DNA of 64,000 bases from contig NC_052359.1 of assembly GCF_009727055.1 (NCBI RefSeq), positions 15,577,558 to 15,641,557 of the forward strand. Direction: 5' to 3'. The translations under genes and the position numbers were made by a program. Origin of the DNA: Benincasa hispida. Lineage: Eukaryota > Streptophyta > Magnoliopsida > Cucurbitales > Cucurbitaceae. The notes beneath the pieces were generated by a model, which saw only the letters and a program-made list of their open reading frames with translations, made no database searches and was not told the DNA's origin. Shown here piece after piece: positions 1 through 11,147 of the stretch (positions are counted from its first letter, which is position 1; each line of letters begins with the position of its first letter).

Positions 1-1489
1 ATCTTTTTATCATTTATATCTGACATGTTATGTTTACATATACATCATGGAAACTTCTCTGTTTTCATTACCTCATATGTTGAATTATTTTTTATACTTT
101 ATATTATGTTGATTTTTTTTTTTTAAAGTACAATGAGTTGGTTTTTTAAGAGAAAAAAGAAATGGGTAGAAAAATAAATTTCCTCTCTAGTATGAAGCTG
201 CAAAAGAAAAGCTTACCGATAAAAGATATAATCAAAGACAAATTTAGTATAGATCCAAAGGGGATTCGAGTCTCCATCAACTTTATGTTCTTTATGATAT
301 ATATAAACTGACATAATATCAAAATTATTAGCTAGTTTAGTATTAAATTTGTTTTTCAACCTCTTTAGACCTAGGTTCAAGTCTCATTCATTACATTTAT
401 TTTTACTAAATTATATCAAGCTCCCAGCAATAAAATTTATGGATCCACCACTATTGCCAATAAAAAGTATGTCTTTTTTTTTTTTTTTTTTTACAAATCT
501 CAATATGACAATTTGAGCTCTCAACTTTAAGAAAAGAAGTATATGTCAATTATTGCCAAGCTATGCTGATGTTGATGAACATAGAAAAATATTAAAATCA
601 AAATTAGCTCGACACATTGCAACATATATTTTGATGATCAACCTCTTCATACCTTTGATTATTGCACCAAAAAACCTAAATTTGTTGGAGATGAACTTAA
701 TATATGGTTAACCTTCTCTTAGCTCTAAAATGCAATCAAACTTCCGTTCGTGATCAACATGGTTTAATTAAGCGTATGTCAAACTAAGATTATGAGAGGT
801 TTTTTTGAACAAGTTTTTAGAGAGTGGGATCAAAAGATGGTATATGCATTGAAATATCTCAATTAGATTAACATATTTTTAGCACCCTCATTATATCCCA
901 ATCCAAAAGGAACGATGAGAGGAGTGAGTTAGGCCATGAAGTTTGGGACTATTATATATAATAATGTATCAAAAAGTTTTGTGATTAGGTGGAAGAAGCT
1001 GAATCAAAATTATGAGATTTTGTGATTGAGAATTCTATGGCTGAGTGAAGAACACGCGGTTGAGTGTGTCATCAGAGAAAAAATTGTGAAAGAGAGAAGA
1101 GAGGGGTTAACTATATATATTATATAATATGATTGTGGTTTTAAAGTTAAGTCTTATTTCTTTTAAAAAAAACTTGGGTAGACAAATTATGAACATAGTA
1201 TATGTGCTTGTCACAAAAGACCTAAATTGGTCGTATTTCCAACTGGGATTTTTATTTTCTTTTAATTTGCATTTTAATTTTGCCGAGACAAAATGTACGA
1301 AATTCTAATCAGAATTCATTGCAATTTGGCAAGAAATTAAATAATGTTATATGCCTTTACAAAAGACCAATCTTATTATTGCAAATCCCAAACTTTCATT
1401 TCTTTTATTCCAAAATTTGGTGGCAAATGCCTATTGAAAATTTCACATCAATTCTTCGGAGTCACTAGAACTATGTATATTCTATTCTA

Positions 1490-2180
1490 TTATAATAATA
1501 ATAATAATAATAATGATATGAGATGACAGGTGCTTGAAATTTTCAGAGGAAATATTTTGTGTAGGGTTAATATAATTCATCAACATCTTTACTTTTTATA
1601 TATATATTTATATATATATTGATTTGACACATTGACATAAAGAGTGAACCGATATTATTTTTATATCATAGAAACTTAACAACACATGTATTAAAGTAAT
1701 ATCAACAATATATCATTAAGAAATCATTGCTTATTTAAAAGTTCTTTCACTACTCCCTTCTAGTGAATTGAACCTTTTAGTGAAAACGTTTGATCGATCA
1801 AGTGTAACATTGAAAGTCTTCTCTAAAATTCTTACATATATTAGATTGCAGTTTTGTAAAATCTTTAGATAGAAAGATATCATTGTACTTTAAGGAACAC
1901 CATACGTACTATAGAACAGTAGAAATCAAGGAAGATAATGACGCTTTAACCATCCTTTTGGTCCATAAAACTAAAAATTTTTTCAAACTATAGATCTTTT
2001 GTTGATTGCACATAATATTGGACTTGTTTTTCTATAAATGTCAGTCATTTCTTATACATTGCTCATATCTATAATAAAAGTATACTTTTTAAATAATAAC
2101 AAAAAGTTATCTAAAAGTGTGAGATCCTTATTTATTAATTCAGATATATTTTGAAAATTTTATTGAATATTTTCATTGAC
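1490..2180 (+). repeat. Diverged duplicated segment, copy 1
   Basis: The part 1490-1790 resembles 2260-2600: both start in a TAA-type SSR, then share blocks such as 'atatgagat', 'tatatcatagaaa', 'aacaaaatatcatta'-like words and 'ttccttcactactc'. The part 1790-2180 resembles 9170-9530, with shared order of 'gatcgatcaagtgtaa', 'aggaacaccatac', 'gctttaac' and 'tattttcat'. No transposon termini or coding domain seen. Probably a non-TE or unknown-repeat local duplication. Confidence 0.6.
1491..1513. repeat. (TAA)n microsatellite
   Basis: About eight uninterrupted trinucleotide units; read directly. Confidence 0.95.
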
Positions 2181-2183
2181 ATT

Positions 2184-2186
<3 letters not shown>

Positions 2187-2221
<35 letters not shown>
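2187..2221. repeat. (AT)n microsatellite
   Basis: About 35 bases of uninterrupted AT dinucleotide. It lies at the end of the segment that also has a counterpart at 9170-9530. Confidence 0.95.
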
Positions 2222-2225
<4 letters not shown>

Positions 2226-2259
2226 TATGAATAAGATTTTAAAGCCTATGTATATTGTA

Positions 2260-2600
2260 TAATAATAATAGTAGCATAGTAGTAAAAAAAAGAAATAATA
2301 ATATGAGATCACAAGTGAAATTCAGTGGAAATATTTAATGTAATTTGTGTATGGCTAATATAATGGCATTAAATTTTTGTTCCCATTTTGGTATTTTCAT
2401 CCATAGATTAGATATTAACCTAAAGAATGAATCAATATTATTATTTTTTAGTACAAATCGATATTATCGTTATATCATAGAAAGTCAACAATCATGTTTA
2501 CCGAAAATATCAACAAAATATCATTAATAATAACAATGAGTAGCTTTATTTAAAAATTCCTTCACTACTCACTTCTTTCAAATTGACTTTTTTTGTGAAT
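2260..2600 (+). repeat. Diverged duplicated segment, copy 2 (partial)
   Basis: Partial, diverged direct copy of 1490-1790, matched by eye along most of its length with many small indels. It ends near 'ccttcactactcacttct', where copy 1 has 'ctttcactactcccttct'. Confidence 0.55.
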
Positions 2601-2989
2601 TAATTTTAAAAAAAAAAGAAAATTGTAATAAGTAGCAATTTAAGAACATGATTTTGGCAAAATAGTCCGTTTTAAAATTTCATGTATCCATTGTTCCAAA
2701 CTTGCCACTTTAATAAATTTAGCTTTCTTATTTTTCTTTTTTCTTTTTTTTTTTCTTTCCTCCATTTTTTATCCCTTTTCATTTTCGTTAGCTTTCTTCG
2801 TTGCCTCTCACAATTGTAGATCATCCCCATCTTTCCGATTTCGTCCTTGCATGGTTCTTCTTCATCGCCTCTATTCGTGATGGTTGGTTGCTAACATGAT
2901 GGGTGGGTTTTGAGAGAAGAAACAAAATTGATGAAGAAGACGATGAAAAAAAGAATTATGTCGTGAATTTGAGGAGCACGGATGTCAAT

Positions 2990-3401
2990 AAAACATGATA
3001 GGAACACGGATGTCAATAAAATATAATATTAAAATAAATAAATATAATATAGATATATGGAATAAATAAATAATAAAATAAATAAATACTAGGAAAATTA
3101 AACCTTATATATATAAATATATAAAATAAAATAAAAAACAAAAGTAAATAAAATAAATTATGGATTTCTCCACTTTCTCCAAAGTTTTTGGAATTTGCGC
3201 AATGTGTATCATTCAAAACCCACCAAATACCATTATTTATAGGCAATTTGGCAAGTAGGAGGTGAATTACATGGACACTAATAATGAATATTTACAAGAC
3301 ACATGGAAAACACTTTAGAAAAATGGGGACATGACACATGGTCAATGGTCATTAAGCATGAGCATCTAATGAGCATCTATTTTCAATAATATTTATAATA
3401 A
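2990..3401 (-). repeat. 3' LTR of the 3-8 kb Copia element
   Basis: It lies downstream of RNase H and directly next to a purine tract (reverse complement at 3402-3410). Bases 3298-3400 match 8087-8190, the remnant of the other LTR. The outer boundary near 2990 is a guess; the expected TG start has decayed to TT. Confidence 0.75.
3233..3241 (-). promoter_or_regulatory. LTR TATA box (TATAAATAA)
   Basis: Reverse complement of 3233-3241 reads TATAAATAA, inside the 3' LTR and about 160 bases from its inner (U3) start. That position fits the promoter of a Copia LTR. Activity is inference. Confidence 0.6.
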
Positions 3402-3410
3402 CCCCCCTTA
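3402..3410 (-). other. Polypurine tract of Copia element
   Basis: On the minus strand this reads TAAGGGGGG immediately before the LTR. It would prime plus-strand DNA synthesis. Confidence 0.75.
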
Positions 3411-3589
3411 GATAATGCTCATTATATATATGAATATGTCTTGTTAAAATCTTACTAGATAAAAAACCCATTTGGAAAAAGTTATAGTGAAGGAAAAAGA
3501 ATACATATTTCATATAATCTAATACTCTTAAAAAGAATATAGTATATTTACTCTCCCTCATGAAAACATCACTTGAGATCTCCGAGTCG

Positions 3590-3964
3590 CTACATTTCGA
3601 TGTTGTGCACAAATATTTCAAAGGTTGCTGTAGGTAATGACTTTGTAAATAAGTCCACTAAGTTATCCTTTGAACAAATTTGTTGTATAGTGATGTCACA
3701 ATTTTCTTCAAAATCATAAGTGTAGAAAAGTTTTGGTGAAATATGTTTTGTTCTATCTCCTTTAGTATATCCTCCTTTGATTTGAGATGTGCATGTTGTG
3801 TTATCTTCGTATAATATTATTGCAAGATTTTTACTAGAAGATAAACCACATGTTCCACGAATGTATTGAATCATTGATCTTAGCCATACACATTCTTGAC
3901 TAGCCTCGTGAATTACAAGAATTTCATCATGATTTGAGGAAGTGGCTGTTATCGTTCGTTTCAC
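3590..3964 (-). pseudogene. Copia RNase H domain (broken)
   Basis: The 124-residue frame is the C-terminal RNase H region of a Copia polyprotein. It has the family pattern of 'SSNHDEILVIHEAS..CVWLRSMIQYI', then 'YEDNTTCTSQIKGGYTKGDR' around the catalytic Asp (YEDN), the 'TKHISPKLFY' block, and near the end 'DNLVDLFTKSLP', the usual end of Copia pol. It sits just upstream, in element sense, of the purine tract and 3' LTR. The frame is separated from RT (4013-4387) by stops. The enzyme would degrade the RNA strand of the RNA-DNA hybrid; this copy cannot be made as part of an intact polyprotein. Confidence 0.85.
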
Positions 3965-4012
3965 CGATCACCATGATATAGCAATTCCTCCACATGTGAA
4001 TAGATTACCTAT

Positions 4013-5323
4013 TTAAGATCTAACTTTGTGTGGATCAGAAAAATATTCAAAATCTGCATAACCAACCAGACCAAAATTCGATTTATTTGAATAAAACAAA
4101 CTCATATCAATCGTTTCTCGGAGATAATGGAGTATATGCTTAATTCCATTCCAATATCTTTTAGTTGGAGAAGAACTATATCTTGCTAATAAATTTGATG
4201 AAAATGCAATATCTGGTCTTGTATTATTAACAAGATACATAAGTGCACCAATTGCACTAAGATATGGTACTACAAGACCAAGAAGTTCTTCATTATCATC
4301 TCGAGGTCGAAATATATCTTTCCTCACATCTAATGAACATTCAATGGATGTGTTTTGTCCATATAAAGTCTTTTCAAAACTTTTCATGTATAAGTTGACT
4401 GATGAACAAATATCCCATCTGCTAAATGCTCAGTTTGCAAGCTAAGGCAAAATTTTGTTTTTCCGAGATCTTTCATCTCAAATTCTTTCTTAAGATATTC
4501 TATTGCTTTTGAAAGTTTTTCAGGAGTTCCAATTATATTTAAGTCGTCAACATATATAGTTATAATAGCAAATCTTGACTGTGATATCTTTATAAAAACA
4601 TATGGACATATTGGATTTTTTTGATATACTTCTTTCAAAAAATATCCATACAGGTGATTGTATCACATTCGTCTAGATTGTTTCAATCCATATAACGATC
4701 TCTGTAAGTTTATTGAATACATTTCCCGGGAATTTGATTTATATGTTTCAGGTACTTTAAATCCTTTTAGGATTCTCATATAAATATCATTATCAAGAGA
4801 TCCATATAAATATGTTGTGACTACATCCATAAGATGCATGTCCAGACTCTCATACACAATCAAGCCAAATAAATATCTTAATCTAATTGCATCCATCACC
4901 GAAGAATACATCTCTTGATAATCAATACCAGGTCTTTATGAAAAATCTTGTGCAATTAGTCTTGCTTTTATATCTTGTGACCACATTATTTTCATTTCTA
5001 TTTCTCTCAAATACCCATTTTTATCCCACGGGTTTGACACCTTCTAGTGTTCGGACTATTGGCCCAAAAACATGACGTTTTGAAAGTGAGTTTAAGTCTA
5101 CCTCGATTGTTTCTTTCCACTGAAGCCAATATTTTCTATGTCGACATTCTTCAATAGATTTTGGTTCAGAATCTTCATTTTCAACTATAATATCAAGAGC
5201 AACATTATACGCAAAAATGTTGTCAATAACTACATGAGTTCGATTCCATCTTTTTCCTGTCATGACATAGTTTATTGAAATCTCATTATTATCTTTAGGT
5301 ATTTCACTTTCCTCACTAGTCAT
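4013..5323 (-). pseudogene. Copia reverse transcriptase (frameshifted)
   Basis: RT lies in four overlapping or adjacent minus-strand frames. 5323-5021 has the entry block 'SIEECRHRKYWLQWKETIEV'. 4911-4663 has 'LMDVVTTYLYGSLDNDIYM', carrying the first catalytic Asp, and ends in 'LYGLKQS'. 4638-4384 has the YVDD box ('ITIYVDDLNIIG') with both catalytic Asp residues. 4387-4013 has the thumb/connection block 'NNTRPDIAFSSNLLARYSS'. Catalytic residues remain although the reading frame is broken at least three times. It would copy the element RNA into DNA in cytoplasmic particles. Neighbouring integrase and RNase H domains follow Copia order. Confidence 0.88.
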
Positions 5324-5679
5324 GTCAACTTTTTTTTTTTTTTTTTTTTATGTGTATTTACATCCTCAATCATGCCTTTTTGACTATTAATTATTTTTCT
5401 TTTTGGAGGATTTTTATTTTTAGAACCTACTGGTCTACCATGCTTCTGGCGCTATGCTTTTGGTGTGTCCTAGATTCATTAGTGACAACTTGCTATGCTG
5501 GAATATCAATTTTCGATGGAATATTTGCAACTGGTATATGTAATTTAGTTACTTTCTTTGCATCTATAAATGCATCTAGTAACTGATTTACTATATTTTG
5601 CAAATGAATTATCTTCTGAACTTCAAGTTCACATTGATCTATATGGGGATCTAAATGAGATAATAACGATACATTCTAT

Positions 5680-6528
5680 GTAATTTATTTTTTCAACTTC
5701 TTAATTCCTCCCCCCTAAATGAGACAATAATGATGCAAATAAATTGTCTCATTAAAATGACAATCAATAAATCATGTAGTAAATACATCACCCATCAGGG
5801 GTTCAAGATATTTGATAATTGCTGAGGAATCATATCCAATATATATTCTTAATATCCTTTGAGGACCCATCTTAGTACTTTGCGATGGAGCAATTGAAAC
5901 ATGTACTTATGATAAGTTACTGGCCTAATCCATACAAGTGATGTTGCATGCAAAATAGTAGTCCCCATACAGATATATGAAGCTTAGCTCTTATAATCAA
6001 TGATCTAGCAATTAACTACAAACATTTTATGAATGATTCTGCTAAACCATTTTGTGTATGAACATGAGCTATAAGATGTTCAACACTTATCCCAATTGAC
6101 ATACAATAATTATCAAAAGCTTGGGATGTAAATTCACCAACATTATCAAGACGAATGGTCTTAGTTGTATAATCAGAAAATTGTGTTCTTAATTTAATTA
6201 TTTGAGCAAGTAATCTTGCAAATGCAAGATTTCGACTTAATAATAAACACACATGTGACCATCTATTGGATGCGTCTATTAATTCCATAAATTATCTAAA
6301 TGGTCCACTTGCTGAGTTAATAGGTCCACATATATAACCATGAATTTGTTCTAAAAATGTAGGTGATTCAATCTCCACTTTAGCCGGTGATAGTCTAATT
6401 ATCAATTTTCCTTGAGAGCAAGCATCACATGATAATTCATTAGATTGAAGAATCTTCTGGCTCTTCAATGAATGTTTATTTGAATTCTCAATAATTCTCC
6501 TCATCATCATAGATCTTGGATGACCCAA
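5680..6528 (-). pseudogene. Copia integrase with zinc-binding head (broken)
   Basis: 6528-6292 carries the HHCC zinc head: 'GHP' His, a second His in 'NSNKH', and 'SCDACSQGK' with the two Cys. 6288-6016 carries the DDE core: Asp in 'ELIDASNRWSH', Asp in 'IRLDNVGEF' and Glu in 'NGLAESFIK'. The triad therefore survives. 6010-5680 shows the C-terminal integrase block ('RTKMGPQR', 'YIGYDSSAIIKYLEP', 'DCHFNETI') in two or three frames with stops. The enzyme would insert element DNA in the nucleus. It is split by stops at about 6290 and 6010, so it is not functional. Confidence 0.85.
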
Positions 6529-6575
6529 TCGGTCATACTAAATTGTAAATATGTCTGGATTCATGAACTTCAGGT

Positions 6576-6998
6576 TCATTGTTGCATATGTTTCATTACT
6601 CGTATGAGTATAATATAATCCAGAAGATAAAGCAGGCAACTCTTCCGGTATACGTTTTTTATTTGAGACAGTAGATATGATATATAGATATTCCACATCA
6701 TTCTTACTATCAATCTCAATATGATAACCATTGCAACGTATACCTTTAAACTAAATAGATTTCTCTTTGATTGACTAGAGAATAATGCATCGTCAATTGT
6801 AAATTTTGTTTCTCTAGGCAAAATAATATTCGATTTTCCAAACCCTTCAATTAGGTTTGCAGAACCTAATATTGTATTGACTTTTGCTTCTAGTATTGTC
6901 ATTTTAGAAAAATATTTTCTACTTGTAAGTATTGTATGTGTAGTTGCACTGTTTGCCAGACATAGATCTTCTTTACTCATTTTTTGGTCACCCAACAT
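6576..6998 (-). pseudogene. Copia aspartic protease and GAG-pre-integrase (broken)
   Basis: The start of the frame has 'LCLANSATTHTIL', which aligns with the Copia protease active-site block where the family has Asp-Ser-Ala or Asp-Ser-Gly. Here the catalytic Asp is Asn (codon AAC at 6951-6953 on the minus strand). Downstream 'GSANLIEGFGKSNIILP' matches the protease body. The end of the frame is out of register; the pre-integrase block 'EELPALSSGLYYTHTSNETYATMN' is readable in another frame around 6570-6650. Such proteases cleave the Gag-Pol precursor. The changed catalytic residue plus frameshifts mean it is dead. Confidence 0.8.
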
Positions 6999-7099
6999 AT
7001 GAAAATGATCCAGGTTTCTTCATTAAAAGAAGATAATTACAATAAGAAAAACAATATTTAATATACAAAGGTGAACATCTACTAAGAGAAGGAAAAAAA

Positions 7100-8084
7100 A
7101 ACATTAAATCTAGATATTTTCAAAGTCAAATGAAACAGTTGATGTTCTATCAATTTTGCTGATTTTCTCTTTAGGAGATTCAAAGAAGTTTGCCACATCC
7201 AAATTTTTCATATGGGATGGGTCAAATATGTCACTATCTTGGTATGCAAAATTTTCTTCCACATTTTTCTCTTTTTCCTTCAGGGAGACTTGATAGAGAT
7301 CAACTAAGTGTTTTGACGTATGACAAGTATGTGACCAATGCCTAGTAATTTTGCATCAGAAACATTTATTTTCAACCCTTTTTAAACTCTAATCTTGTGG
7401 GGCTTTTTCTTTGTGATCATTATTTTATGTGGTTCTTTTTAAATTTGAATGATTAAAAGATCACCAAGAAAATAATAACTATTTCTCATTTGACATGGTC
7501 ACGACCTCAACCATGACCATGACCTCGACCATATTATTAAAATTAATAGCATTCACTTCAGGAAATGTTGTCGTTCTGGGTGGTTGAGATTCATGATTTT
7601 TCATCAATAACTCGTTATTTTATTCGGTCACAAGAAGACATGGAATTAGTTTAGAATATTGTTTAAACCTTTTCTCTCGATATTGCTATTGTAAGAGCAT
7701 ATTTGAGACATGAAATGTAGAAAATGTCTTCTCTAATATATCAACATCAATAATTTTTTCTCCGCCTAATAACAATTTCGAAGAGATTTTAAATAATGTG
7801 AGGTTATAATCACTTACTGATTTGAAATCCTGTAGCCTTAAGTGCATCCATTCATAACGAGTTTTAAGAAGAATAACTGTTTTTTATGATCATACTGCTC
7901 TTTCAAATTTTTTCACAAGATATGAGGATATTTTATTGTAAGATACTAAATTTTCTATCCCTTGTGGAGATGATGAAGAAGAAAAATCATAGATTTTGCT
8001 TTATCTTGACCGGATGTTGTATTTTCTTCTTTAATAGTCTCTCCAAGATTTATAGCATCCAGGTGGATTTTAGCATTAAGCACT
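7100..8084 (-). pseudogene. Copia gag (UBN2-type) with zinc knuckle, N-terminus lost
   Basis: Reading minus strand from 8080, one frame gives 'HLDAINLGETIKEENTTSGQ' followed by 'DKAKSMIFLLHHLHKG', the typical gag of this Copia lineage. Further on come 'YEWMHLRLQDFKSVSDYN', 'LLGGEKIIDVDILE'-like and 'LLMKNHES'-like blocks in shifting frames. The zinc knuckle lies at 7364-7323: CF(stop)CKITRHWSHTC keeps C-x2-C-x4-H-x4-C spacing but has a stop inside. A gag-protease linker ('FDPSHMKNLDVANFFESP') follows to about 7120. Roughly the first 40-50 residues are absent because LTR sequence begins at 8085. Gag would form the virus-like particle. Confidence 0.82.
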
Positions 8085-8190
8085 CATGACACATGGACAA
8101 CATTTTGAAAAAATTGGGGCACAACACATGGTCAATGGACACTAAATATGAATATCTAATGGACATTTATTTTCTATAATATTTATAATA
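8085..8190 (-). repeat. 5' LTR remnant of the Copia element
   Basis: Matches 3296-3400 of the 3' LTR in the same orientation, with substitutions but almost no indels. Only about 105 bases, the U3 end, survive. The rest of the LTR, PBS and gag start were removed by a deletion that joins LTR to gag at 8084/8085. Confidence 0.85.
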
Positions 8191-8506
8191 AAGTATAAAT
8201 AAAAACATATAAAAGGTGGGAAGAAGGTGTAAGAATAGCAAAGTTGGTTTGGGGCGCATGGTGACTGTACTGCCTACCAGGTGTCCTACTTTATTTATCC
8301 ACACCCTTTTCACTTTAAACTTTTTGAGTTTTTTTTTTTTTTTTTATTATTATTATTATTATTTTTTATTTAAATTTTACAGATTGACCTAAAATTTAGG
8401 TCTAAATAAGCAAAGTGTATAAGTAACCTCATATATTTAGTATCATAGTGTAAAATTGTTAACACATAATTGATATAATTAAAAAGTGTAATTATTTAAA
8501 TTATAT
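8191..8506. other. AT-rich DNA with T and TTA runs, no gene
   Basis: Holds a T run at about 8331-8345 followed by a (TTA)n tract to about 8363. Nothing coding seen. Confidence 0.6.
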
Positions 8507-8720
8507 AACTACAGGAAAAAAGTTTATGATAACTTCGAAAAAATGCTATAATAGGTCTTTTATAGCATTTTCTACAAAGTCGTGACAGCTCACCCTATTA
8601 AAAATATGAAATTTTTTATAGCGTTTTTAAATTTCTATAAAAAGTCCAATCTTTTTTAGCCTTTGGTAATACATTACAAAATATTAGACTTTTTATAGCA
8701 TTTTTGCACACCAAATTTGA
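8507..8720 (+). mobile_element. Possible CACTA-type transposon end
   Basis: 8507-8521 reads AACTACAGGAAAAAA, close to the CACTACAAGAAAA terminal inverted repeat of plant CACTA (En/Spm) elements. It is followed by several direct and inverted 'ttttatagc(a/g)ttttt' words, as in CACTA subterminal repeats. I could not find a matching opposite end or a transposase, so this may be a fragment. The 3 bp duplication could not be tested. Confidence 0.45.
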
Positions 8721-10859
8721 TTGCTATCTTTGATATTTATATGACTTTCATTAGAAATTAAATACTTTGTGATTTCTATTTGATTACCATGTGATTGCTG
8801 TGTGACTGTTCATTAGATACTAAGTACTTTGTGATTTCTATTTGATGACATATGGTTGATATCTAATTGATATTTGTTACATCTATCATAATACTTGATC
8901 ACCATGAAATATCAGAAACTACTATGTATCAAAGAATAAAAGGTAATCAGATGATAATCAGAATGCAATCAAGAGAGTAATATCAGAACTACTAACTAAT
9001 TGACAAAAGAAAAGGTAATCAATAGACAATCAGAAGACAATTAGAAGACAATCGACAAAAATATAAAAAATAACTATGTATCTTAGAATAAAAAGGAATC
9101 AAATGCCAAGGGATACGCTCCAAATTTCCATTATTTTTTATTTATTAAAGTTACAATTGTCGCTTAAAAAAAATTGATCAGTCAAGTGTAATAGTCAAAG
9201 TCTACTCTTGCATTTTAACATCACAATAGTAATTTTGTAGAATCTCTGCAAGAAACTGCCGTACTTTCAAGAACACCATACCTAATGTAGATGAGCACAA
9301 ATCTGAGAAGACCACTATGCTTTAACTGCTCGATTGCTCTACAAGGTTAACGTTTTTTTTTTTCCTCTTTTCAAATCATCGCTCTTCCATTATTGCACAT
9401 TATAAGTATATACACTTTCCTATACACTTCTCATATACGTAACATAGTATATTTGTAAATTAAAAAAACATCTAGAAGTGTAAAATTCGTATTTATCAAT
9501 TTAGATATTTTATTAAATATTTTCATGAGAATTACACAAAATTGAGAATAGATTAAAATAAAAAACCTTGGAATGTGGAAGTCGGCAATGAAAAAAATAA
9601 TATGCAACTATTCCATCGATATTTTAATGAAAATCTTACTGTTTGGAAGTCGGCACATTTAAGTTTGATGTGAAATGAGAATTTGCATGGATACAATGTA
9701 GGGCTCATCCCACTTTAAAAGAAAACAAATGATAATAAAAACAATGTTTTGTGAAAAGGTACCATTTTTTTCCCAATCTCCAAAAAGTGGAAAAAGCAAA
9801 AGAAAAAAAAGGAATAGCAAAATTCTTTTAAGTGTGAAATGGAATGGCCATGTCGGCTTCCATGTCACTGATGATATAAAAACAAACAAAATTTCTTCAT
9901 TAATGGCTATAGAGAAGGTCATATGCATGTGATTTTGGTATCTATATATATATATATTTTTTTTTAATCAATACATATTCAACTTTTTTGTGGAGCCTAA
10001 AAAATTATTACTTTTTCATTGCTACGAAGCCCTAATGGCCCCAACGCACATTCAAACCCATCTTGCTCCATGGCTTTCATACTTGACAAAATGGCATCTC
10101 GTGGCAGATCCTAATTTTGTATTAGTGACACACATATAATTAAGAGTTGTTCTCAAATATAGAAAAATAAACCAACCCATTACAAATGTAGCAAAATATC
10201 ACTATCTATCAGTGATAAATCACAATAGACCACGATAGACATGTTGTAGATAGTCTACCATTGATGGACAGTAATATCTTGATATACTTGAAAATATTTT
10301 TAGCAATTTTACCATTTAAAATAATTATCCTATTTTTAACACTTGTCTGGAATAAATGAGCTGTAATTCTTTTGTCTACCTAGAAAATCTCATAACTCTC
10401 TCACTTGATCCCCTTCCCCCTCCAAAATGAAGTATTTTTGGGTCCTAGTATCTTGTTGAGAGCCCACTATTAAAGACCATGTCTGGATAAATGCAAGGTT
10501 ATTAATATGTAGCAATTGAAAGTTAAAATTAATATGGCAAAGTTCTTCTTTCTTTCTTTCATTTTTTACTACAAAATTCTATTGTTACATGCCGTCTGCT
10601 TGATGATTTTATATGTTACGTAAGATTTTCCTTTGTTTTGGCATAAAATTTATTTTTCAATGGTAAGAAACAAATATTACATTGGTCCCACACCTTTATA
10701 GAGAGTTAAAACCACCAAATAAAGACACCATGACCTCTCGTGCGCAAGAGATTTTTTATAAAAAAAAAAAAGAAAATTAATTCATGGAAATAAACTTATT
10801 TGATTGATTTGTAGTATAAAGATTACAATAATTTATTTTTATACTCTAACTCTTTCTCT
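8721..10859. other. Intergenic DNA without recognisable gene
   Basis: Apart from the duplicated segment at 9170-9530, this holds short internal repeats (8880-9080: repeated 'aga.aatcagaagacaat' words), a stretch at 10190-10330 with 'ctatcagtgataaatcac'-type short inverted words resembling small non-autonomous repeats, and a TTTC run near 10548-10560. Two overlapping opposite frames at 9659-9932 show no domain. Confidence 0.5.
9170..9530 (+). repeat. Diverged duplicated segment, copy 3
   Basis: Shares the order of motifs with 1790-2180 (start 'tgatc.gtcaagtgtaa', then 'aagaacaccatac', 'tgctttaac', 'acacttctcatat', 'tttcat'). It lies on the far side of the Copia insertion, in the same orientation. 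Confidence 0.55.
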
Positions 10860-11135
10860 TGAATACATCAACTTTTAACGTTTAGGCTTGTTGATCTTCT
10901 AGATGATCGACCGTTGAATTTGTTAATCTTCTTAGATGGATTGACTTTTGTGCTTGTTCGTCTTGTTGGATGATTGGTCTTAATACATATTGATCTTTTT
11001 AGATGATTGACATGTGGACTTGTTGATTTTATTGGATCAACCTCTAGCTTATTGGTCTATTTGGATTGTCCTTTGGTTTATTGATCTGTTTGAAGCAATC
11101 TCAAGCTTGTTGATCGACTTGGATCGATCTAATAG
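10860..11135 (+). repeat. Imperfect minisatellite, left part
   Basis: Repeated units of about 35-45 bases around the words 'cttgttgatct' and 'ttggat.gattgac', at least six units, strongly diverged. The same repeat resumes at about 12400-12640, so an LTR-like segment appears to split it. Confidence 0.7.
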
Positions 11136-11147
11136 CACCTACAATAT

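Larger units (their letters stand above)
1..2990. other. AT-rich intergenic DNA, no gene seen
   Basis: I see no recognisable domain on either strand; the only open frames are 60-77 residues of low-complexity translation. The stretch holds poly-T (about 472-492), an ATA microsatellite, a long AT microsatellite and a diverged internal duplication annotated separately. A promoter or regulatory region of a gene outside the window cannot be excluded. Confidence 0.6.
2990..8190 (-). mobile_element. Degenerate Ty1/Copia retrotransposon
   Basis: On the minus strand the order is LTR fragment (8085-8190), gag with zinc knuckle, protease, GAG-pre-integrase, integrase, reverse transcriptase, RNase H, polypurine tract (3402-3410) and 3' LTR (to about 2990). 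That order (integrase before RT) is diagnostic of Copia. All domains are interrupted by stops and frameshifts. The 5' end is deleted: the primer binding site and the first part of gag are missing and the LTR remnant joins gag directly. It is a dead copy; no target-site duplication could be fixed because the outer LTR ends have decayed. Confidence 0.92.

Noticed and set aside
9659..9932. Opposed frames of 89 and 67 residues
   Set aside because: No domain, low-complexity Phe/Leu/Ile or Lys/Ser content, and no promoter or splice context.
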